Assembly (NCBI RefSeq): GCF_000003855.2
Contig: NW_003101667.1
Coordinates: forward strand, 159,012 to 223,011
Length of the DNA stretch: 64,000 bases
From: Blastomyces gilchristii SLH14081
Taxonomy: Eukaryota > Ascomycota > Eurotiomycetes > Onygenales > Ajellomycetaceae
Direction of reading: 5' to 3'
Below, one piece after another: positions 44,253-55,439 of the stretch (positions within the stretch are counted from its first letter, which is position 1; each line of letters opens with the position of its first letter). The notes beneath the pieces are model-generated. The model made no database searches, was not told the origin of the DNA, and was given only the letters and a program-made list of their open reading frames with translations. The position numbers were made by a program, and so were the translations under genes.

Positions 44253-47025
44253 TAGACTAATCGCCGGGATCATGAATTTCACATTTGATCTCATTTGATC
44301 TGAGCTCATACATTCCTTGACGTGAGTCCCACCAGAACTAAGCCTTAAAAAAATCTGAAAATGAATCATTTCTGAGAGAAATAATGTGAAAAATAACCAG
44401 ATTTAATTGAAGAACAGTGAAATGAGAGTAATTTCTCAGAATAAACTGTGAAAGATGATTATTCTTTCAAAATCAGAATGAGACTGAGACTGAAGATGAA
44501 ATTCAGTCTCATTCAGTTCATTCAGTGATTACTTATATAATCAGAATTTAGTAATGATTATTGATAATACTCATGAAACAACTAAATATATTCTTATGCA
44601 AGTTTATTCTTCACTTTCTCATAAAAACTACACTTCTCTGATATACTGTGATCAGAGATATTAAACTGTCTGATAATTTCATATTTTATAATCATGAGTT
44701 TCTTGATTGTTTCTTCTTGTAATTGTTCTCAATGATAGTGATAAATATCTCAGCTTGAGTTGAACTTTCACTTCATTTTTATCTCTGTCAATGAAATTGT
44801 CAGAATGTCACATGTTATCAGTGCAACAGTTAAATATATACTCTCAACAATTTTTTATAACTCTAGAATTAATTTAATGTGTAAATTCATGAAATTATCT
44901 TGAAGATAGCAGTTAAATTCAGTTTTATAAGTATATAGTTTTACCTGATTTTCAGTTGTAATCAATGTATACAAGTTCTGTTTCAAAGTTAGTATTATAG
45001 TTCTATGTGATATAAAGTATTATCAAAAATCATTACTTACTAGAGAATTGTATTTCACTGTCTTCATATCTCTAATATTTGCTCATTCAAATCTCTGATA
45101 GTTAACATTGTAGTAGTCTCAGACTAATTTAATATATGAGTCTCATTTCTCCTCTATTCAATCTTGAAAAGTGTAGATATTAACTCAACAGAAGAAATCT
45201 AGTAGAGCTGCTACAGTATAGTACTCTGTAAAAGATTGTTCAGTTTTACTATAGTAATATATCAGTTTATTTCTTACAGTAATAATAGTCTTCACTATAG
45301 CATTATCTCAGACTGAATTTCTTTTTGAGTGATTCAACTGCTTCTTAAGATGAGTAAATAATCTGTTATAAACTCATCAGACTGACTGCAGTATTAATGT
45401 ACAAGTAATTGAGACTGTCTTTATTATTTTATAAAACTGAAACAGTAAATTAATTATATATTTTAACTGAGTTTACTTCATATCAGAAAGTTTCAATGTC
45501 TGAATCTTTTTCTGATCAGAGTATTACACTCAATGATCAATTGTCTGATACAATTGAAGAGCTTGAACAGTCATCTCATATATTGAACTTCATTATATTC
45601 TAATATTCTGAATCATATTCAGTGATATAACTGATTTATTTATTTATTAAATAATATGAAATTATTGTTATTATTTAGAGAAGATACAAATTACATTAGT
45701 AATGTTTCAAATCTGTGATATTTAAATTATTAGTCAATCTATTCAAAATTAACAGTAGTATTATCAAAAAGTATTATTAAAAAGTAATATTAAAAAGTGT
45801 TATTAAAAAATATTATCTTTTACAGAGTGAATATAAAAGTTACTTAAGTAATTACTTTCACTGTATTCTTATTCTAAGAATTAGTCATCTTATTATTCTT
45901 TATCTTGATGTTAAGATTCTTTATCAGTGTTTATATCACAAGTTGAATCACATGAGTAATACAGAGAATATAACCTTGTTTATTATTTCAGAAATACAAA
46001 GCTAATTTTTGCTTCAAGGTCTTCATCATAGTATAGTTATTCACAGTATTATCAGTTGTAATTGTAAGAAGACTGAGACTAATATTTCAATAGTCATTTT
46101 TAATCACAGTCATTAATATCTCTGTTATATAATTCTCAGTATAACTACTGATCAATGATTCAAATTTAATTAATGTCTCTTAATAAGTTCAGTTCTCATC
46201 AATGTAATAACATGTAACTCTTATAAATGCAAGATTGTTTGTACTAGTTTATACATTTACTGTGAGAGACACTCTTCAATGATTCTTCAACTCTGATTCT
46301 AGATATTGTATATTAACTTTGTAGTGTGTCTCAAGATTGAACTGAAGACAGAATCAATGTGAAATATAAAGATTTGAATTAAGCATTTAAAGAAGTGTTC
46401 AGAATTCGGGGTTTTTAATTAATTAAAGAGAAAGATTCAGAGATATATATATATAAAGTAATTATTCATGAAAGTTATCAGATAAGAGTTGTGAAATCAG
46501 AGTACTGATATATAATCATTTTCACATGATTTTCTTCAAATTAAAAAGTTAGTATTATCAAAAATCATTATCTGATAGAGTAACTTATCAGCTCAGTAGT
46601 AATTTTCTAATTATTTTTCTTTTATTGTCTGCATTCTGATGCCTTCAAATGTTGAGAAATTTCTTCAGAGTTATAATCAGTTTATGATAAATATTTCTGA
46701 ATGAAGTTGCAGTGATTACAGTAGAGAGATGACTCTTCAGTAATCTATAATATAATCTGTTGATAATTATTTCATAGTTCATCTCAGTATTTGTGTTGAG
46801 TTTTTCATAAATTTCATGACCTGAAATCAGATGTGAAGAATGAAGTAATTATTCATTATAATTGAAATAGAGCATTCTGTGTTAAATTATAAATAATATA
46901 GACTTTGTAATTCACAGTGATTTCTTGAAGAGTTTATGAATCTTTAATAGAAGTAAAAGAAGTGAAAGAAGTGAATTCAGAAGATATGATAATAATTTAA
47001 GAAAGATAATAATTTATTTTCAATA
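44253..47025 (-). mobile_element. hAT DNA transposon remnant (autonomous relative of the MITEs)
   Basis: The left 95 bases (TAGACT...CGCCGGGATCATGAATTTC to the A run at 44350) match the MITE left end, in the same order and spacing. The body encodes a hAT transposase on the minus strand. The right end is lost: GyZ copy 3 starts at 47026 (flank CAATA). Inserted in the GyA chromodomain; the candidate 8-bp left duplication is GAAGTAAG (44245-44252). Confidence 0.75.
44400..46900 (-). pseudogene. hAT transposase remnant
   Basis: Heavily mutated. Around 46270-45930 the minus strand reads, through stops, SLTVNV-x-TSTNNLAFIRVTCYYID, then ITTDNTVNNYTMMKTLKQKL (ITTDN at 46048-46062), then CITHVIQLVI. 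These are the RNase H-fold blocks of hAT transposases (family: D-x-WTS-x-N; ITTDNA-x-NN; CxAHxIxL), with the catalytic Asp in TTDN kept. The N-terminal BED finger and the C-terminal dimerisation domain are not clear to me. The Trp in 'WTS' is now TAA. Confidence 0.75.
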
Positions 47026-47245
47026 TGTGGTTCGGAAGAATGTACGACCGCCGGATAATAACGCGGCCGCTTCCGAACATGCTTACGCTTCTGAATATGC
47101 TTATGAATGTGAAGGGGTCATAGCGGCCACCAATTAATTTAGTATAATGTATATAAGAAGCCAGCGTACGCCTGTAATTGTACACTGACTCAAGCAATCT
47201 TTGAATCACATCTGATAGCATGTCTAAAAACTGGTGAGATGTGCA
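47026..47245 (+). repeat. GyZ copy 3, 5' LTR (inner edge approximate)
   Basis: Same LTR as 2690-2902 (inverse). It has a TATA-like GTATATAAG near 47149. It keeps CpG sites (CGACCGCCGG; CGCGGCCGC; GCGTACGCC) in contrast to the CpG-poor element body. Confidence 0.65.
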
Positions 47246-47299
47246 GGCTTCTCCAGGACATGATAATTTCATTTATGAAGTGATTTATAGTTATCATGC

Positions 47300-48290
47300 T
47301 AGAGTGATTCTAAAATGTCTTAAAAGATAGTGTATGAAGAGACAGTGAGTGAAAGAGCATCTGATTGATACTGCTCTGCTTGTTGAAGGAAAACTTCATA
47401 CCCAGGCGAATGCTACATATGCAAATGAATGAGGTGTGAGAAATGAGACGAGAGTGATGAACCAGATTCAAAGAAGACTGCTCTCTACTCAGAAGAATAA
47501 AAGAGAGGTGATCATCACTGAAGTTGTATAATGATAACAGGAAATCAGAAATCAAATAACAATATAATAATAGACACTGTACAATTAATAAGAAATCACT
47601 GAAATGAACATCTTCTCTAGTCAATATGAATAATACTCTTCTCTGCTATCTGAACTGAAAGATATACAGAACCTCTCAGAGAGTTTACTCAAAGCAGTAA
47701 GAAAAGTAGCTGAGATCACTGAACTGAAAGTGAAACTCTGTATGCACATGAGAATTCTAAATGAGATTGAGACCTTGTGTATGCAGTGGCAGGCTGAGAC
47801 AGAAGTCAAGCAATAATTGATATTCATCACAGATCAAGTATTCACTATAAAGAGCTTCGCTGATGCAATCATCATCATCAATAAGAATAGAGAAAACCAG
47901 GTCATAGATCTGCAGCAGAAGATTGAATCATTACACAGACAGGTGATTACACTGAATCTGAAGATCTTATCATAATCATTCATGATCTCTTCAGAAGTGT
48001 ACATATCATCTGAAACTGCTGCATATAATGAGAATTCAAACTTGAGATATATTAAGCTGAGAGATCTGTCAAAGTCACTAAGCTTTAATAACAACTGAAA
48101 AAATGATGCTGCAATCAGCTGACTAAGTCAGATACAATTATATTATCAGATTGAATATGAACTCACAGACAGACAGTTAATAGAATTTCAACAAGTCTTA
48201 AGATCTGCTATATTTCTACACAGAAAAGCAAACTCATTATAAATAACTGATAAAAAGATGAATCTCACAGACTCAGAGTGATATTCATTT
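47300..48290 (+). pseudogene. GyZ copy 3 gag remnant, left part
   Basis: Homologous to GyZ copy 1 gag (inverse 1790-2600) and copy 2 (16980-17437, 26197-26690). Short open stretches on the minus strand (47834-48094, 47621-47830) are the antisense counterparts of those in copy 1. Ends at CATTT, the GyB target duplication. Confidence 0.6.
48286..48290. repeat. GyB target-site duplication, left (CATTT)
   Basis: CATTT here and at 53950-53954. Joining the flanks restores GyZ gag as in copy 2 at about 26700. Confidence 0.9.
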
Positions 48291-48597
48291 TGTAAGAGGC
48301 CTACGCTGAATAGATCAGTATAATAGATAGGACTTATATAACAAAGAGAAAAACATTAGAGAAGGAAAGAAAGAGAAAGTGTGAGAATCAGCAATCAGAG
48401 TGAATATTTATACATGTATGTGATGACATACACAGTGAAGCTTCGGGGTGGAAGAATCTATACACATTTGTGGCAGCTGAGGATCGGTGATCAAGAATGG
48501 CTGAGAATCAGAGTGTATATATTCAAGAATGAAGTGATTGAAATCTGTGAAGTGTAACAGAATAGTCTATATCATTGATCAGGTGCAGCTCATCACA
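48291..48597 (-). repeat. GyB 3' LTR (307 bp)
   Basis: Plus strand reads TGTAAGAGGC ... CATCACA. It is more mutated than its partner at 53642; nearly all differences are C/T or G/A transitions (for example CGTGTTCATGGCGG there, CACATTTGTGGCAG here). Confidence 0.95.
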
Positions 48598-48949
48598 TTA
48601 GTTCTCTCTTTTCAGAAGCAGTTTTCATCAGTCAAGGGCTGCTGTTTCAGATAATGCAGAACTCAGAGTTCAGGTCAGACAATCATACCTGACTCATTTC
48701 ACAAGATATTATCAGCTGTGGCCGTGGGGTCTCTCATCATGAATATTCTCAATCTCTCACTCAAGCTCATTATCTTCTTCTATAATGCCTGGCGGCTGCC
48801 AGTCAAAAGTCAGTTAAGAAGAGAATGGGTCAGTGACAGTGCAGTGGAGCAAGCTTGTGTAAAAGACATTATAAATCTCTGATGATGTGTCAAGACAGTA
48901 GTTGTGACTATCTAGAACTTCTATCACTTTATACCTGATGTGGCAGTAA

Positions 48950-50270
48950 TCTAGTGTATGAGATGAACATGTGATTCATATATTCTTAAAATTCAATCAT
49001 ATCAGATCTTCTATCTTATATTGTTCAGTGAGGTCTCAGTGAACATTGATTTAATCTTCTTGCTTCTGTTTAGTGCTCACTATGAAGGCTTCTACTCAAT
49101 CACAGACATCTCAGAGCTTTATTACTATATTATCAGTGATCTGAATTGAACTGCAGAGGTTCAGTATGAACTGTGTGATCTCTAGAAGATTTAACATCTT
49201 CATGTGATAATCATGTGTAAGAAAGAACAGGCTTATATCTGTTGAAATAGCATCTTGATCATTGATAGCAATCTCTGTGTGTAGAAGAAGGTCATGTCAG
49301 TCATCTTATAAGTGATTGTAGAACTTATAAAGATAATTCTTTACAGTCTGAATTATTCATTCTGATGCATCATCAGTCTCAGAGTGATAGACAGTTAACA
49401 GACAGCATATAATCTTGAGAACTTGACAGATTCTTGTTCAGAGAGCACTCATGAATTGACAGTCTCAATTCAATACTATAGATCTCAGCAATTCATGTAT
49501 TCAGTAGAATGAGCTTCATAGAAAAGCTTCAGCAACTTGTTCAGTATTCATTTTATCATAAGATTTCAATATTACATCTTTGCTCAATCAATTCATGATG
49601 ACTAGGATGTTTCTACAATCTTTACTCTCAGAGAGATCAACAGTGAAGTCAATTATCATATCTCACTAGATTTTATCAGAGATATTAAGCAGTTTCAGCA
49701 GATCTTTTCTACAGTTCTTTTACAAGATGATAGAAGAATAACAGTTGTAGTTTCAGACAAAGCATCTGATACTATTTGATATCTCAGGTCAGTAGAACTC
49801 TCAGAAGATCATTCTATACAGTTATTCACAGCCTGAATAATCAGTTATACATGAATGATGTATCTCTTGCATTATCTGAGTGTATAAGAGTTCAAAGTGA
49901 GGAACCCAGTGTCATTCACAGAATCATAGAGTGTTATTATCATCAATTGAACATTCTGAGATATTGATTCTTATACATAGTTCTGGGGGAAATCAGGTTG
50001 CTTCTTGATATACTGCTTTGATAAGTGCTTGAAGAATTTCATCAGTTTGAGCTGTTATATGTCACAATTCATTCAGTGTAGATTCAGAGAATGTTCTGAC
50101 TGATGCAGCATATATAGTGTCATAAGTGATCTCATTATGATCAACTAATATCTTCAGATTCAAGAATTGATGTTCTCAATTCATTCAGTGTGTATCTGTC
50201 ATATCAGACAGCATATCTTGTTCTCATCACAAGAGAGCATCTGTCATCGAGTTCTGGCTGCTGAGGTGGT
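48950..50270 (-). pseudogene. GyB integrase remnant
   Basis: Located between RNase H and the 3' LTR, where Gypsy elements encode integrase. Frames are badly broken; the plus-strand open stretch 49776-49967 is antisense. I can place it by order and coverage only and do not claim individual catalytic residues. Confidence 0.5.
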
Positions 50271-50299
50271 AGTGTATTGTAAAATGAAAGTGGCTTAGA

Positions 50300-51560
50300 A
50301 ACTTCAATCATTACATCTGTCATTCAGTGAGTTTACAGATTATTGTGAAGTATTTGAGATTCTTATAATCTGTGATTATCTCAAATTCAGAGACACTTTA
50401 GAGTTCAGAGTCTCATTCTTCTAGACAGTGTATAATCATGAGAAGTTTCTTATCATAGATCTCATAATTGCATTCAGTGAGACTCAGTTTTTTAGACATG
50501 AAGACACATGATTATAGAACATCTTCATTATCATATTACAATATCACTCCTTCTGTCACATAGTCAGAGGAATCAGCTTCAACAACTATCTCATGATCAG
50601 AATTGAATGTTATCAGCAGAGAAGTATTAATAATCATCTTCTTCATCTGTGTAAATGCAGCTTCAGCATTCACTGATCATTGAAATACTGAGTCTTTCTT
50701 AGTGAGTTCTGTAAGTGATCTTGCAATATCTGAGAAGTTTCATATAAATTACTGATAGAAGTTAGTGAATTCAATGAAGCTTTGTACATCTTTCACAGTA
50801 CATGAAGCTTCTCATTCAAGGATGACAGAGATCTTCTCAGAATTCATTGAAATCTTCTTACCAGCTTCTATAATGAAACCTAAGTATTTAGTACTCTTAA
50901 CTTCAAAATCACACTTATCAATATCAATTGATAGTTCTGCTTCTCATAGTCATTGTAATACTCTTTACACATACTCTTGATACTCTTTTCTGAATTTATC
51001 AGTGAAGATGAGAATGTCATCTAGATAAGCAGATACAAACTTATCAAGAAAATCTCAGAGTGCTCAGTTAATATACTTCTGAAATGTACTGAGAGTATTA
51101 GTCAGTTCAAAGAGTGTGACTATTTATTCAAAGAGACTATAACATATTCAGAATACTGTAAGTCATTCATCTTCTTCAGTGATACAAATCTTATGAAACA
51201 CAGTGATGACATCTAGCTTTGTAAATCATTGAGCTTATCTGATTCATGCTAGGATTTCATTGATGAGAGATAAGAGATAATGATCTTTCTTTGTCAATCT
51301 GTTCAGACCTCAGTAGTTCATATAGAATCAGAGTTCTTTATCTGGCTTCTTTGCAAAGAGAATAGAAGCTGCAGCAGAAGAGTTGCTAACACATATGAAT
51401 CTCTTATTTAACAGATTATTAAGTGTCTTCTGAAGAAGAAGGAGTTCATCTCAAGACATATTATAAAGAGAGTCTCATGATAACTCAGAGTTCTTATTAT
51501 TCTTCTTTTCTAACTTGATACAGTGATTCACTCCTGAGCCTTGTAAAGAAGGTATATTCA
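50300..51560 (-). pseudogene. GyB reverse transcriptase and RNase H remnant
   Basis: Minus strand, through stops: AASILFAKKPDKEL and NYWGLNRLTK (51375-51295; family: S.ILFVKKKDG.LR.CVDYRGLN), then the catalytic AYLDD intact at 51030-51016, followed by KCDFEVKSTKYLGFII and a thumb region ending in IARSLTELTKKDSVFQW near 50680, then RNase H. It keeps YLDD, unlike GyA and GyZ. Confidence 0.85.
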
Positions 51561-51894
51561 TAATATTATCTTGTCAGAAGATATCTAGATATTCATGATA
51601 TTATTGAGAGAGTTTTGTGTGAGAATCTGTTATTGTAGTATGAAATAACTTTTCTAGAGCTTTCTTGATATCAGCCAGACTGATGAAATAGATTGATACA
51701 TAATTCTGCTATCAGTGACTTTGTCAGTAACTCTATCAGCAGTTTTGATGACTTCTTTTTCAGAGCATTTTGTAAGTGTTGGCAGAGATCTGTGTAAGAT
51801 TCATAGTCTTATGAATATCATCTTCATGAATTCTATCATTATTAGGGAATATTAAACTCCTGTTTCAAGCATTCAACAAGATATCTTGTTCAGA

Positions 51895-52200
51895 TAGTCA
51901 GGCAAGTTCTAATATCAGATTATAATCAAGATTATCAACTTCATATGCATAGATGTCTTCACACTGATATTCTTCAATATCTATATTTAGTTTCATTATA
52001 TAACAGATGTAAACATCTTTTGAATCATCAAATTCTGTAAGAAGTTGAGATTTTGATAAGAAGATACACTGAAGGTTATGATATCTTACAACTGAAAATT
52101 TTATCATTGTATAGTGACATAAACTGCTGTCTATCATGGCTTTCATATTATACATGTTATCAATCACAGTAGATACAAGAATCACATTCATTATCATTTT
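51895..52200 (-). pseudogene. GyB aspartic protease remnant
   Basis: 99 open codons. NMYNMKAMIDSSLCHYTMI (residues 13-31) matches the retrotransposon protease 'ALIDSGATxxFI'; the Gly of the DSG triad has become Ser. Located between gag and RT, as expected. Confidence 0.7.
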
Positions 52201-52299
52201 CTCTTCAAATTGTTGTCATCTGATCTCTTCAAGCTTCTGTTTATGAATTTGAACAGAAGCTAATCTTTTCTCTGTTTCATTAAAGCATTCTCATAGTTA

Positions 52300-53600
52300 T
52301 CTTTCAAATCTTTCTTCACTGTAATGTGATTGGCGCAGACAGGCACTGATCCATCTCTCAAGCAAGGAGATACATAGGCTGATCAGCAGTTGAAAGCAAT
52401 GTGTTCTGATCAGTTACAGTTGATGCACACTTCTCATTGATATCAATTGATGACTTCTTCAGAAGTGATCTCAGAAACTCAGAAGCCTGTTCAGATAGCA
52501 GAGACTCTTGCTTGTGCATAGATATTCAAGTCTATTCAATCTATGATATCTGCATCATTGTTATTCTTTGATGCAGGTGTATGAGTGACTGAGATGTAAT
52601 ATCTTCTATCACTGTTCTGTATACTCTTGAGCTTGGTAAGACGGTCATTCAATGTTCAGAGCTGTGTGTAGAAGCCTTCATAAGTTGAGTCTTTATTTAC
52701 ACTTATAAGAGCCTGTAAGAGTTTGATAGTTAATGTCTTCTTGAGCATACTAATCTTCATTTGATTCTCTCAAGATTGATTACCTGCTTCTAGAATCTTG
52801 ATGTCAAAGTTAGAAATGAATGTTGTAAGAGAAGTGTTTCTCTGTCAAGCACTCTGTAATCAATCTAATGCTTTCTGTTGCATGGCAGTGTCTTGAAACA
52901 GGACATCAAGATATTTAATGATGTTATCAGGCATTCATAATGCTGGTTTGCATGCTTTCATTCATGAATGAAACTTCTGTTTCGCGCGATCCTTCAATTG
53001 TTCATTGATATATCAATCTTGATTGATTAATAAACTGATAGCATCTTCATCTATACTCAGTTTTGTGAGCATTTCCATTCTTCATGATGAGTAGAGAGTG
53101 AGATTGAAAGTATTGAAATATGTGAAAGCATCTAAGTGTTCTTTCAGCGCTTTTATATTTAATTCTGTAGATATTGAAATTGCATGAATTAATCATTGAA
53201 TCTCTTTGTATTGAAGTTATTGAGTCACATGCATGTCTGCTATCTGTTGCTGTTATAATTTCAACATTGCTCAGAGCCACTGTGATATCACTTCTATACT
53301 TGTGCTTGAGAGTTCTTTCATATTATCATTAGATATGATTATATTGTTTGTTGAATGTGTGATATCTGTGAAATCTGAAGAAGTGTAATCATATTCTCAT
53401 ACATCTGAGTGTCAGAACTCTCAGGTCTTTTACTGACATTCTCTTGTAAGATCTTATTACAGGGCCAGAGTGACTGATGAGCAAGCTTCTATCTGAGGAC
53501 TCAGTGTCTGCTTTAACTGATTGTTTCTCTTTCTTATGCATCATTACATGTTCAGATATCTCTTGATGAATAATCATTTCTAATGAGGAGATAATGCATG
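52300..53600 (-). pseudogene. GyB gag remnant with CCHC knuckle
   Basis: The knuckle at 52386-52427 reads C-I-N-C-N-*-S-E-H-I-A-F-N-C, a perfect C-x2-C-x4-H-x4-C with one TGA at a probable Trp. The gag start is near 53570, just inside the 5' LTR. One residual CpG patch (TTTCGCGCG) lies at 52980. Confidence 0.8.
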
Positions 53601-53641
53601 GATAATCATTCCTAATAAGAAGACAATGAATGTTTTTCTAG

Positions 53642-53949
53642 TGTAAGAGGCCTACACTGAATAGATCAGTATAATAGATAGGACTTATATAACAAAGAGA
53701 AAAACATTAGAGAAGGAAAGAAAGAGAAAGTGTGAGAATCAGTGGATTGAAGTGAATATTTATATGTGTATGTGATGATGTATGCAGTGGAGCTTCGGGG
53801 CGGAAGAATCTATACGTGTTCATGGCGGCCGAGGATCAGTGATCAAGAATGGCTGAGAATCGGAGTGTACGTGTTTGAGAATGAAGTGGTTGGAATCTGT
53901 GAAGTGTAATGAAATAGTCTATATCATTGATCGTGCGCAGCCCGCCACA
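53642..53949 (-). repeat. GyB 5' LTR (308 bp)
   Basis: Less mutated of the pair; keeps CpG in GGGGCGG, GGCGGCCG and GCGCAGCCCGCC. On the minus strand it begins TGTGGCGGGC and ends CTCTTACA. A related, diverged LTR is at 62100-62365. Confidence 0.95.
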
Positions 53950-53954
53950 CATTT

Positions 53955-54900
53955 TCATGAATATGAAATGAGTTTTTCAAATGAATCTTATACAACTTTG
54001 AGAAAGTGAATATATAAGATAAGTATTATAAATGCTTCACTGAGTGTAGATAAGTGAGTGATCTTATATTATACTTCACACACTTCAGCTTATACTATCT
54101 TACATTAAATGAAGAGCTTTCAACATCTTTCTGTTTACAGATCTTCATTCATAATCCTACATCTCAGTTGAGAGTGAAATGAAAATGCTTAATCTCACAA
54201 TCAGATATGATGAAAGAAGTATACAATATTCTAATTATACAGGAACAAGTGAGTCAATTATGATAGAAAATACTGCAATTAAGTATATCTTAGTGAAGAA
54301 TGAATAATCAGACTTCTATGACATAAGTCACACATCTGAACACAATGAATCTAGATTTGAATACTATCACTAAAGTGCTGAATTTCTTAAAAAAGAGATT
54401 CTCTGAGTGAAAATCTTGATATTATGAGTATCAAGCTTGCTTCAACTGTGAACACTAAAATCATGATGTAAAAGATTGCACACAGTGTGTATAGTTAAGA
54501 AAGTCAAAAAACTAGCAGAATCATTGAGCTCAGAGATACTCACTGATATTCTATGAAAAGTCTTCAAAGTGAAAGAGATGTCTGTGTTAGATGATTCTCT
54601 GAATTCTGTAAATACTAAGAGAAAGCAGGCTTCTGAATGAGATGCAGATGAGAATGAAGAAGTGAATACTCATCTCAATATCTTGAGATCTGAAATGTTA
54701 ATGTATAGAGAGCACTTGAGTAAGAATTGAGAGATGATTATAAATGTGTTAGTGAACAAAGAAGCTTCTACATAATATATTGATAATTATATAATCTGAA
54801 GACTAAAAGAGATCTGCTGAGTAAAGAATTCCTGATATATAAGACTATCTGATAACTGATATTTAGTATCATCTGTAAGAGTAAGAGTTTTCTTGCACTT
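53955..54900 (+). pseudogene. GyZ copy 3 gag remnant, right part, with CCHC knuckle
   Basis: The knuckle at 54438-54479 reads C-F-N-C-E-H-*-N-H-D-V-K-D-C, fitting C-x2-C-x4-H-x4-C with a stop at one position. The sequence then continues toward protease. The open stretch 55350-55123 on the minus strand is the antisense twin of 213-419. Confidence 0.7.
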
Positions 54901-55439
54901 CAGAGAATGATCTTGCTATATCTGAGTGTGAGAGCTGCAGAATGTGAAATATAATCTTATTCTTAAACTCAATTGATTTCAAAGATTCAATTCACAGATT
55001 CAATGATGTACATGTCATATACAGGTAATTAATAGAAAGAAAACAGTTCATACAATTCTATTAACTGATATGAGAAGGACATTTCATGTCTCTGATATAG
55101 AAGGATTAAATCTGCTTATACATTAATAAGTAAAGAGAATGATTTGCAAGATCTCATCTGAAAGCATTCTGTATGTTATACAGGACTCAGAAGTGAAGAA
55201 AACTAAGATAAAGAATATGAAGAAGAACAAGTGTATGAAGAAACTTCTGAAGAAGTATGAAAAGAGCTTCTGAACAGATCTTTTATCAGAATTGTCACTG
55301 AAAAAAGGATTTATATATGAGATTGATACAGAGAACATGAAATCAGTCAATCAGAATGAATACTCTCTGTCACAAACATATCTTAAAGCACAGAAGTGTC
55401 AGATCACAGACCTTCTAGAATGTGATCTCATACAATTCT

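Larger units (their letters stand above)
48291..53949 (-). mobile_element. Ty3/Gypsy element GyB (5.66 kb, structurally complete)
   Basis: LTRs of 307 and 308 bp at both ends, 5-bp duplication CATTT, genes on the minus strand in the order gag, protease, RT, RNase H, integrase. A purine tract (GAAAAGAGAGAAC, minus strand) lies just inside the 3' LTR at 48600. The primer site next to the 5' LTR (53641 leftward) is not recognised. Frames are broken by stops, largely TGA. Confidence 0.95.
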
